DNA of 51,753 bases. Origin: an uncultured Nitrospira sp. (GTDB lineage: Bacteria > Nitrospirota > Nitrospiria > Nitrospirales > UBA8639). The notes under the pieces were generated by a model, which had not been told where the DNA came from, made no database searches, and saw only the letters and a program-made list of their open reading frames with translations. The translations under genes and the position numbers were made by a program. Positions 41,674 through 48,730 of this stretch are shown piece after piece. The DNA is taken from the NCBI GenBank assembly GCA_902500695.1, contig CABVRQ010000003.1, forward strand, positions 55,276-107,028. The letters run 5' to 3'. Position 1 is the stretch's first letter. The number at the start of each line of letters is the position of its first letter.

Positions 41674-42263
41674 TGGCGCAGTGGAAGACACTATCGATCT
41701 GGCATCGATTTGGTCTTCTGGTGGGAGTGATGCTTGTCTGTCTGTTGGGTATCCACCTCGTTATGTGGCAGGCAATGAGTCTCTCGCTTGAGGAGTTACA
41801 ACGAGAAGTCGCTCGTCTAGATCAGGAGGGCCATGGTCTCCTCCAGAAGGCAGATTCACTGAAAGCCATTGAAAGAGATATCAACGCTTTACGTGAAAAT
41901 TTGGCCGCTCGAGTTCACCAACTTCCTGAGCATGTTGAATCAAAAGTCTTTCGAAGGGATGTCATGGGAATTGCGAAGCGAAGGAGTGTGACGGTTCGGG
42001 TGTGGAAGCCCGAAGGTCCTTTGACGGGACTCCAGCATGCTGAAGCTTCGATTCAGATTGCTGTGAGAGTAGAGGGGAATTTCCAAGGAACCGTGCAATT
42101 TTTGAATGACTTGCGCCAGCTTGCATGGGTTGAAAGTATTCCTTCCATTGTTATGGCCGGAAGGTCAGAGAACGAAGATTCATCTCTCCTCATCACGAAT
42201 CTGGTGATGCACGGGTTATCCCCCTTGGGTATTGAACATGTCCAGCAGCTGCTTAAAACATAA
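41670..42263 (+). CDS. pilO: Type IV pilus assembly protein PilO
   Basis: 197-aa partner of PilN in the inner-membrane alignment complex. One transmembrane segment (about 16-36), a coiled coil (LEELQREVARLDQEGHGLLQ) and a periplasmic domain with EASIQIAVRVEGNFQGTVQF and FLNDL. ATG 41670 has AGGTG six bases upstream and forms the ATGA overlap; ATG 41649 is in frame but lies well inside pilN. Confidence 0.92.
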   Translation: MMAQWKTLSIWHRFGLLVGVMLVCLLGIHLVMWQAMSLSLEELQREVARLDQEGHGLLQKADSLKAIERDINALRENLAARVHQLPEHVESKVFRRDVMGIAKRRSVTVRVWKPEGPLTGLQHAEASIQIAVRVEGNFQGTVQFLNDLRQLAWVESIPSIVMAGRSENEDSSLLITNLVMHGLSPLGIEHVQQLLKT

Positions 42264-42306
42264 TCGAACCAATCAATGCCTGGTGGGGTTGCGATATCAC
42301 GGTGTC

Positions 42307-42846
42307 ATGTTCATGTGGGATACGGTCTCGACGATGGCTGTATATTTGAGGCGGTGCGCGAGCTACTCGGTCTGTCTTTGGGTTGGGTTGATTGTTATTG
42401 GGTTAATCGGGGAGGCTCCAGCGAAAGGGCCATCCTCATTGCCTTCTCGTCCAAGCAGGCTAGCAAGAACCAGCGTAGGTCAGGATAATGCCCGACACCC
42501 TGAAGTGAACCGTCGAGACCCTTTCAAAAGGGTACCGAAGCGCCAGCTAACTCCCAAGGTTTCGACCAAACCACATCAGGAACCGAGAATTGTTCCCCTG
42601 GTAGATAATCCAGGCTGGAGACTTCTCGGGGTGCTACATGGTCAAGAAGGCCATCAGGCGGTCATTCAGATATCTCCAACGGAGCGAGTTCTGGTACAAC
42701 CGGGGGCTGAACTTGCTCGATCAGGATGGACGATTAAGACCATCAGTGAGGAGGAAGTGCTGCTTGAGCACCCCTCTTCAGCCTCCACAGTGAGGGGGGC
42801 TTCCCCGACAAGAACCTTCATTCTCTCCTTCCCCACCATTCAATAA
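42307..42846 (+). CDS. pilP: PilP-like pilus assembly protein
   Basis: About 179 aa. An N-terminal hydrophobic stretch (signal or lipoprotein-type anchor) is followed by a Pro/Arg-rich linker with NRRDPFKRV and a C-terminal beta domain of PilP type (GWRLLGVLHGQEGHQAVIQI, RVLVQPGAELARSGWTIKTI, EEVLLEH). PilP connects PilN/PilO to the outer-membrane secretin. The start is uncertain: ATG 42232, 42307, 42313 and 42334 are in frame and none has a good ribosome binding site. The expected neighbour pilQ is missing. Confidence 0.8.
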   Translation: MFMWDTVSTMAVYLRRCASYSVCLWVGLIVIGLIGEAPAKGPSSLPSRPSRLARTSVGQDNARHPEVNRRDPFKRVPKRQLTPKVSTKPHQEPRIVPLVDNPGWRLLGVLHGQEGHQAVIQISPTERVLVQPGAELARSGWTIKTISEEEVLLEHPSSASTVRGASPTRTFILSFPTIQ

Positions 42847-42898
42847 TCACCATGAATATTTTTGTTGAGAAAGCGTGAAAAAACCTTCATAATCCATA

Positions 42899-42948
42899 CT
42901 CTCGAAGTCCAGGTGAGGACTCGTCGACCCGTGCGCGTGCGTCGAGAG
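42899..42948 (+). other. Structured region upstream of aroC
   Basis: CTCTCGA (42899-42905) pairs with TCGAGAG (42942-42948), enclosing a second perfect stem AGTCC/GGACT (42906-42910 with 42917-42921) around a six-base loop. The 226-bp gap from pilP to aroC (42847-43072) has further short stems, for example CATGC/GCATG near 43030. I see no supported gene in this gap. A folded aroC leader is possible; no T run follows. Confidence 0.45.
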
Positions 42949-43072
42949 GGGTTATTAAGCGTTCAACAATACCCGTCTCCCAAGCTCGAAGCTACATGCT
43001 TTGTCCCTATGGGAATGGCTAAGAGGGAACATGCCACTGGCATGAGTGTTTAATCCGGCCAAAAGGAATGAA

Positions 43073-44233
43073 ATGTTGAGATATTTAAATGCGGGGGAAT
43101 CCCATGGGAGAGGTCTCATGGCGGTGGTGGAAGGAGTTCCATCCGGTTTGCCGGTCATAGCCGAAGAAATTAATGCAGATTTGATCCGTCGGCAAGGCGG
43201 ATATGGTCGTGGCGGCCGGATGCGCATTGAAAAGGACCGGATTGAATTTATTTGTGGAGTGCGAAAAGGGAAAACTTTGGGAAATCCCTTAGGGCTGTTG
43301 ATCTGGAATAAAGACTGGGAAAACTGGAAAGACATCATGGCGGCAGAACCTGGTCCCCCTTCTACCGAACGCGTGGTGACTCGTCCACGACCGGGCCATG
43401 CAGATTTGGTTGGAGCCATCAAGTATGGGCATCGGGATATCCGTAATGTGCTGGAAAAGGCCAGTGCCAGAGAAACAGCCATCAGAGTGGCCATTGGTGG
43501 GGTGGCGAAGTCGTTGCTCGCCCAGTTTGATATGCGGGTGGTGAGTTATACCATGGACATTGGAGGAGTTGCGGCTCCTAGCCCAAATGACCCGTTGATG
43601 GCATATGAACATGCAGAACAATCTGACGTACGATGCCATGACCCGGAGACGGCAAAAAAAATGATTGAACAGATTCGGGCAGCCAAGCATAAAGGGGACT
43701 CCTTGGGAGGCATTTTTGAAGTCGTGGTCACGAACGTTCCGATCGGGCTGGGGACTTATGCTCAGTGGGATCGGCGACTGAGTGCTCGCTTGGCATTTGC
43801 TGCGATGAGTATTCAAGCGATGAAGGGGGTCGAAATTGGAATGGGCTTTGAGTCGGCCCGCCGTTTTGGCTCTGAAGTTCACGACGATATTTACTTTGAT
43901 AAAGCCACAGGACAATTTATCAGAAAGTCGAACAATGCTGGAGGGTTAGAAGGCGGCATTACCAATGGGCAACCGATTGTCCTGCGAGTGGCCATGAAAC
44001 CCATCGCGACTCTCTACACTCCCAAAGACAGTGTGGATATCGAAACCAAAGAACCGTTTGAGGCCACAGTGGAGCGTTCGGATATTTGTACGGTTCCGGC
44101 TGCCGGTGTTGTTGGAGAAGCGGTGATTGCATATGAAATGGCTAATGCCCTTATTGAAAAATTTGGCGGAGATACGTTGGATGAAATGAAAAAAAACTTT
44201 GAGGCTTATCAAGAGTATGTCCGCACGTTTTAG
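43073..44233 (+). CDS. aroC: Chorismate synthase
   Basis: 386-aa FMN-dependent enzyme converting EPSP to chorismate, the branch point to aromatic amino acids. Signatures: NAGESHGRGLMAVVEGVPSG, RRQGGYGRGGRMRIEKD, TRPRPGHADLVGAIKYGHRD, and ASARETAIRVAIG. The long form with the KDWENW insert is present. ATG 43073 has AAGGA six bases upstream and the family N-terminus; an upstream start at 43046 is unlikely. It is 79 bp before aroB. Confidence 0.97.
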   Translation: MLRYLNAGESHGRGLMAVVEGVPSGLPVIAEEINADLIRRQGGYGRGGRMRIEKDRIEFICGVRKGKTLGNPLGLLIWNKDWENWKDIMAAEPGPPSTERVVTRPRPGHADLVGAIKYGHRDIRNVLEKASARETAIRVAIGGVAKSLLAQFDMRVVSYTMDIGGVAAPSPNDPLMAYEHAEQSDVRCHDPETAKKMIEQIRAAKHKGDSLGGIFEVVVTNVPIGLGTYAQWDRRLSARLAFAAMSIQAMKGVEIGMGFESARRFGSEVHDDIYFDKATGQFIRKSNNAGGLEGGITNGQPIVLRVAMKPIATLYTPKDSVDIETKEPFEATVERSDICTVPAAGVVGEAVIAYEMANALIEKFGGDTLDEMKKNFEAYQEYVRTF

Positions 44234-44312
44234 GTATTCTGCTCTGAGCTCCTATCGTGCCAGGTTTTTTTCGTTGCTTGTAATGAGACCGTTTTGTGGT
44301 GACTTCCGCTAA

Positions 44313-45479
44313 ATGAAGATCTCTGAACCCTCGAATCACGTTCCGGTATCTTTAGGAGACCGGAGTTACCAGGTTCTTATCCAACCCCATATTCTGCCCC
44401 AGATTGGCCGTGTGCTTCAGGATGTTGGATTATCCGGGCAAGTTGCCATTGTGACCAATTCAATCGTTAATGAACTCTACGGTCGGGTCGTTCTCCGGTC
44501 CTTAAAGCGGTGCGGGTTTTCTCCATTTTTTGTGGTGATTCCCGATGGAGAAAAAGCCAAATCCATGTATTGGCTGTCAAGAATACTGGATGAACTGGTC
44601 ACGCAACGACTTGAACGCCAGGAAGTGGTGTTGGCATTAGGTGGGGGGGTCGTGGGAGATGTGGCAGGGTTTGCGGCCTCTGTCTACCTACGCGGTGTTC
44701 CCTTTGTTCAAGTGCCGACGACATTGGTGGCTCAGGTAGATTCGAGCGTGGGTGGAAAAACAGGGGTCAACCATCCAATTGGAAAAAATTTGATCGGCGC
44801 GTTTTATCAGCCACGTGTCGTTGTCGTTGATCCGCAGGCGTTGCAATCTCTTCCGAGACGTGAATGGGTCGCAGGATTAGCGGAGGTGATTAAGTATGGC
44901 ATGATTGCCGATCAGAAATTTTTTGAATATTTAGAGCAACACGTTGATGGCTTACGAGAACAAGCAGAGGATGTGATCCCTGCAGTCATTCGGCGGTGTT
45001 GTGAAATTAAAGCCGAAGTAGTGGGTGGAGATGAACGAGAATCGGGGCGCCGCCGAATTTTGAATTATGGCCATACCGTAGGCCATGCACTGGAAACCTG
45101 GGGACGCTATAAAACATGGATTCATGGAGAGGCCGTGGGAATTGGCATGGTGCAGGAAGCCGCAATGGCGCAATTTTTAGGGATGTGTACTAAGGAGCTT
45201 GTTGAGCGGCAACGCGACTTGATTCAGGATGTCGGGTTGCCCATTGCTATGCCCTCAATGACATTTATGGATCTCTGGGGGGCCATGCAACACGACAAAA
45301 AGGTTGTAAAGGGTCAAATCAATTGCGTGGTACCCACCAGAATCGGTGAGGTCCAGGTCGTTCCCCTTGTTCGACATCGTATTCGTCAATGGTTCACTGC
45401 CAGTCAGTCCTCCCGTGTGAAACGATTGAAGCCTGCTCCAGAGGCATTGAGCCGTCCACGTCTATCCAGGAAAAAATAA
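44313..45479 (+). CDS. aroB: 3-dehydroquinate synthase
   Basis: 388-aa NAD- and metal-dependent enzyme converting DAHP to 3-dehydroquinate in the shikimate pathway. The NAD-binding GGGVVGDVAGFAAS and DSSVGGKTGVNHP are clear, and the metal ligands are Glu191 (AGLAEVIKYG), His254 (YGHTVGHALE) and His271 (HGEAVGIGM). A basic tail of about 25 residues (ending SRPRLSRKK) extends beyond the usual end. aroB beside pil genes is common, normally as pilQ-aroK-aroB; here aroC takes that place. Confidence 0.96.
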   Translation: MKISEPSNHVPVSLGDRSYQVLIQPHILPQIGRVLQDVGLSGQVAIVTNSIVNELYGRVVLRSLKRCGFSPFFVVIPDGEKAKSMYWLSRILDELVTQRLERQEVVLALGGGVVGDVAGFAASVYLRGVPFVQVPTTLVAQVDSSVGGKTGVNHPIGKNLIGAFYQPRVVVVDPQALQSLPRREWVAGLAEVIKYGMIADQKFFEYLEQHVDGLREQAEDVIPAVIRRCCEIKAEVVGGDERESGRRRILNYGHTVGHALETWGRYKTWIHGEAVGIGMVQEAAMAQFLGMCTKELVERQRDLIQDVGLPIAMPSMTFMDLWGAMQHDKKVVKGQINCVVPTRIGEVQVVPLVRHRIRQWFTASQSSRVKRLKPAPEALSRPRLSRKK

Positions 45480-45480
45480 C

Positions 45481-46734
45481 ATGGCTCCGGCCCGTCCTTC
45501 GACCATAGAAGACCTGAAGCACCTCGTTCGGGAACGGAGCCGTGAAGTGCAGATTCTTCACCGAATCAGCGAATCCATTAGTAGTACTTTGGAGCTGGAA
45601 ACGGTATTAAAGCAAATCGTGGAGGTAGTTGTTGAAGTGACGAAGGGGGATGCATGTCTGTTGTATTTGATCTCTGAAACAACAGACGAGCTTATTCTGC
45701 GTGCATCAAAAAATCCTCATCCCCGGCTCATCGGACGGATATCAATTGGTCTGGGCGAAGGGATAACCGGATGGGTGGCACGAGAAAAAGTTCCAGTGGT
45801 GATTTCCCGCAATGCCAGTGATGATGCCAGATTTAAGTTTTTTCACCGTCTGCCGGAAGATCGCTTTCAGGCGTTTGTGTCAGTTCCCATTACAAGTAAG
45901 GGGAAAATGGTTGGAGTCATCAATGTTCAGCATAAGCGGCCAAAGCGGTATGCCGAAGAAACGTTAGCTCTCTTACTGACCATTGCGAATCAGGTCGGCG
46001 GAGCCATTGCCAATGCTAGATTGTACGATGATATGCGGCAAAAAGCACGTCGACTTGAAACCCTTTCCCAAGTATCGGAAACGGTGGCGTCTAGTCGACT
46101 GATAGAGGATGTGCTGCAATTAATTGTGACCATGACCGCTCAGCTGATGAATTCAAAGATCTGCTCGATCATGCTTGTCGACCAGGCTTCGGGGGAACTT
46201 CGGATTGCTGCCACTCAAAGCCTGAGTGATGCGTACCGGCGGAAGCCACCGTTGAAGGTTGGGCAGAGCATGAGTGGTCGGGCTGTGCAGGATCACCATC
46301 CGGTGTATGTCTCGGATGTGAAGGCAGAAGACGGATATTTTTATCGGGATTTGGCGAAACAGGAAGGATTGCATTCCTTATTATCCATTCCCATGCTCAT
46401 GAAAGAAATTCCGATTGGGGTGATAAATGTATACACTTCCAGTTATCATGCGTTTTCAGATGAAGAGGTTACCACGCTTCAAGCCATTGCGAATCAATCC
46501 GCCGTCGCCATAGAGCACACTCGGCTTATGGAGAAGTCGTTTGAGATGCAGGAGGCCCTGGAAGTGCGAAAATTGGTAGAGCGTGCTAAGGGATTTTTAA
46601 TGGCATCGAGGGGATTGTCAGAGCCTGAAGCGTTTCGTCTTATGCAACGACAAAGCATGAATCTTCGAAAATCCATGAGAGAAATTGCGGATGCGATTAT
46701 CCTCGCGGAGGAACTACAACGGGCAACTCAATAG
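45481..46734 (+). CDS. GAF-GAF-ANTAR regulator (predicted RNA-binding antiterminator)
   Basis: 417-aa soluble sensor. A short N-terminal coiled coil (about 9-30) leads to GAF domain 1 (about 38-182) and GAF domain 2 (about 207-352), joined by helical linkers. The C-terminus (about 358-413; VRKLVERAKGFLMASRGL, EPEAFRLMQRQSMNLRKSMR, EIADAIILAEEL) is an ANTAR domain, the three-helix RNA-binding module of AmiR and NasR-type antiterminators. No receiver domain is present, so control is probably by ligand binding to GAF. It starts one base after aroB and is followed by a leader with paired six-base-loop hairpins and a terminator before nadE, its likely target. Confidence 0.92.
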   Translation: MAPARPSTIEDLKHLVRERSREVQILHRISESISSTLELETVLKQIVEVVVEVTKGDACLLYLISETTDELILRASKNPHPRLIGRISIGLGEGITGWVAREKVPVVISRNASDDARFKFFHRLPEDRFQAFVSVPITSKGKMVGVINVQHKRPKRYAEETLALLLTIANQVGGAIANARLYDDMRQKARRLETLSQVSETVASSRLIEDVLQLIVTMTAQLMNSKICSIMLVDQASGELRIAATQSLSDAYRRKPPLKVGQSMSGRAVQDHHPVYVSDVKAEDGYFYRDLAKQEGLHSLLSIPMLMKEIPIGVINVYTSSYHAFSDEEVTTLQAIANQSAVAIEHTRLMEKSFEMQEALEVRKLVERAKGFLMASRGLSEPEAFRLMQRQSMNLRKSMREIADAIILAEELQRATQ

Positions 46735-46784
46735 GTATCCCTAGGACGATTCATCATGGACATAGGAATTTGAGGAGAGGTTCT

Positions 46785-46813
46785 TTGAACGGATTCTTCA
46801 TCGCTTGTGTAAT
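46785..46813 (+). promoter_or_regulatory. Predicted promoter of the nadE-glnD leader
   Basis: TTGAAC (46785-46790) and TGTAAT (46808-46813) are separated by exactly 17 bp. The -10 matches consensus at five of six positions, the -35 at four. The start would be near 46820, immediately before the first ANTAR-type hairpin at 46821. Inference from sequence. Confidence 0.55.
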
Positions 46814-46820
46814 ACGCTGA

Positions 46821-46874
46821 AGGGCGACAACGAGGTCTTCCTGTATATTTTAGCTCAAAGGACAATGGCGTCCT
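46821..46874 (+). promoter_or_regulatory. Candidate ANTAR-binding tandem hairpins (P1 and P2) upstream of nadE
   Basis: P1: AGGGCGAC (46821-46828), loop AACGAG (46829-46834), GTCTTCCT (46835-46842); one C.T mismatch and one wobble. P2: AGGAC (46859-46863), loop AATGGC (46864-46869), GTCCT (46870-46874), perfect. Both loops are six bases with A at position 1 and G at position 4, the rule described for ANTAR targets, and both are closed by GAC/GTC. The linker is 16 nt. The right arm of P2 is also the left arm of the terminator at 46869-46905, so the two folds exclude each other. Confidence 0.8.
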
Positions 46875-46905
46875 CGGTTCCGCTGGGACAGAGGACGTTT
46901 TTTTT
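46869..46905 (+). terminator. Intrinsic terminator/attenuator immediately before nadE
   Basis: CGTCCTC (46869-46875) pairs with GAGGACG (46891-46897); after a G.A mismatch the inner GTTCC/GGGAC continues the stem to a 3-base loop. Eight T residues follow (46898-46905), four to seven bases before the nadE start. A terminator placed between a promoter and a start codon is typical of an attenuator. It may also end read-through from aroB and the ANTAR gene. Confidence 0.85.
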
Positions 46906-46911
46906 ATCATG

Positions 46912-48687
46912 ATGCTTCGATTAGCGATGGTGCAGATGAATGCGGTCGTTGGGGATCTAGAGGGGAATACGCGCACTATTTGCAGATGGATTCGCGAGGC
47001 CAGGAAGGCCAAAGCCGATGTGGTTGTCTTCCCGGAATTGGCGGTGTGTGGATATCCTCCAGAAGATCTTCTCCTCATGCCGCAGTTTCTCTTTGATATT
47101 AGTCGGATGCGGGACCGCATTGCCAAAGTCACGACAGGAATTATGGCAGTAGTGGGAAGTGTGATGGAATCTGATCGTCCTGCTCAACATCCCATCCGGG
47201 ACTCCGGGCATGATCGAAGGAAACCCTTGAATGCTGCGTGGGTTTTGGTTAATGGGCAGGTGAAAAAATCCTATGCCAAATGCAAGCTTCCCAATTATGG
47301 GGTATTTGATGAAGAGCGGTATTTTCAACCGGGACAAACCAGTCAGGTCTATTGCCTTGGCCCGTTACGAATTGGAATCAATATTTGTGAGGATATATGG
47401 TTTGCCGATGGTCCCATCAGCCGGCAAGCAGTGTATGGCGGCGCTCATCTGGTCCTAAACATCAATGCCTCCCCTTATCACGTCGGGAAAACCCAAAATC
47501 GTGAACGGATGTTAGCAGTTCGGGCGAAAGCTAACGATGTTATGGTCAGTTATACCAATATGGTCGGAGGACAGGATGAATTGGTCTTTGATGGGAATAG
47601 TCTCGTCATGGATTCCACCGGTCTGGTGCTTGCGAGGGCAAAGCCCTTTGAAGAAGATCTCTTGCTTACCGACCTCGAGATTCCGTCAAAACGAAAGGGG
47701 CTTGAAAAAGCATCTGGAGTTGATGGCGATGGTGTTCGGATTCCGATGATTCGCGTAGGTTGGACACCGACCTGGCCGAAGTCTGGAGCTCCAGGCGTCC
47801 TAAGGCTTACACCGGTAATCGGTGAGTTAGAGGAAATATACCGGGCACTCGTGCTGGGAGTGAGGGATTATGTGAGGAAGAATGCCTTCTCAAAGGTTCT
47901 TGTCGGGATCAGCGGAGGGATTGATTCGGCTTTGACTGCCGTGATTGCCCGAGATGCTTTAGGCGAGTGCAACGTGATGGGTGTCATGATGCCATCCCCC
48001 TATACGTCTAGGGAAAGTCGAGAGGATGCTCGCCGGTTAGGAAAAAAATTAGGAATCGACGTGCGGCATCTTTCGATTTCGAGCGTGTTCAAGGGTTTTC
48101 TTCGGGTGTTGGGCAAATCCTTTCAGGGCTGTCAGGCTGATACGACGGAAGAAAATCTGCAAGCCCGCATCCGAGGAACCCTGCTGATGGCTCTTTCCAA
48201 TAAGTTCGGATATTTAGTGCTGACCACAGGAAATAAAAGCGAAATGAGTGTGGGCTATGCCACGCTGTATGGGGATATGGCCGGTGGGTTTGCCGTCATC
48301 AAAGACATTCCCAAAACCAAGGTGTATCAGCTTACTCGATGGCGAAGTGAGTATAGGGGCTCTGATTTTGAGCGAGTGATTATTCCCGAAAGAATTCAGG
48401 TGCGTGCTCCTTCGGCTGAGTTGAGGGCCGACCAGACAGATCAGGATACCCTCCCTCCCTATCCGGTATTAGATGGCATCTTACAAGCCTATGTTGAGGA
48501 CAATGAGTCAATGGGGAGGATTGTGAAGATGGGCTATGATTCCCATGTGGTTCGAACGGTCATGGGGATGGTAGATCGCAGCGAATACAAACGTCGACAA
48601 GCGCCAGTGGGCATTAAAATTACTTCGAGAGCGTTAGGAAAAGATAGACGAATGCCGATTACGAACCGATATGTTTCGGGGCTTTGA
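46912..48687 (+). CDS. nadE: Glutamine-dependent NAD+ synthetase
   Basis: 591-aa two-domain enzyme. The N-terminal nitrilase-type glutaminase has the catalytic triad Glu42 (FPELAVCGYP), Lys125 (CKLPNYGVFDE) and Cys159 (GINICEDIWF). The C-terminal synthetase has the ATP P-loop SGGIDS at 334-339 and TTGNKSEMSVGYATLYGDMA. It converts NaAD to NAD+ using glutamine nitrogen. The second of two adjacent ATGs (46912) gives the family N-terminus MLRLAMVQ. No Shine-Dalgarno sequence lies at normal distance, because the terminator occupies that place. glnD follows after 43 bp. Confidence 0.96.
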   Translation: MLRLAMVQMNAVVGDLEGNTRTICRWIREARKAKADVVVFPELAVCGYPPEDLLLMPQFLFDISRMRDRIAKVTTGIMAVVGSVMESDRPAQHPIRDSGHDRRKPLNAAWVLVNGQVKKSYAKCKLPNYGVFDEERYFQPGQTSQVYCLGPLRIGINICEDIWFADGPISRQAVYGGAHLVLNINASPYHVGKTQNRERMLAVRAKANDVMVSYTNMVGGQDELVFDGNSLVMDSTGLVLARAKPFEEDLLLTDLEIPSKRKGLEKASGVDGDGVRIPMIRVGWTPTWPKSGAPGVLRLTPVIGELEEIYRALVLGVRDYVRKNAFSKVLVGISGGIDSALTAVIARDALGECNVMGVMMPSPYTSRESREDARRLGKKLGIDVRHLSISSVFKGFLRVLGKSFQGCQADTTEENLQARIRGTLLMALSNKFGYLVLTTGNKSEMSVGYATLYGDMAGGFAVIKDIPKTKVYQLTRWRSEYRGSDFERVIIPERIQVRAPSAELRADQTDQDTLPPYPVLDGILQAYVEDNESMGRIVKMGYDSHVVRTVMGMVDRSEYKRRQAPVGIKITSRALGKDRRMPITNRYVSGL

Positions 48688-48730
48688 CCTGAATGCGTGA
48701 CAAGATCAGTATTGCCGGGAGTCGCCCTCG

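Noticed and set aside
42906..42921. Perfect hairpin with a six-base loop (AGGTGA) upstream of aroC as a further ANTAR target
   Set aside because: Loop position 4 is T, not G, there is no second matching hairpin, and no terminator overlaps it.
42862..43053. 63-codon frame between pilP and aroC as a pilQ remnant
   Set aside because: No secretin-like pattern (no AMIN, STN or secretin motifs) could be seen.
44234..44312. T7 run upstream of aroB as an intrinsic terminator
   Set aside because: No convincing stem precedes the T run.
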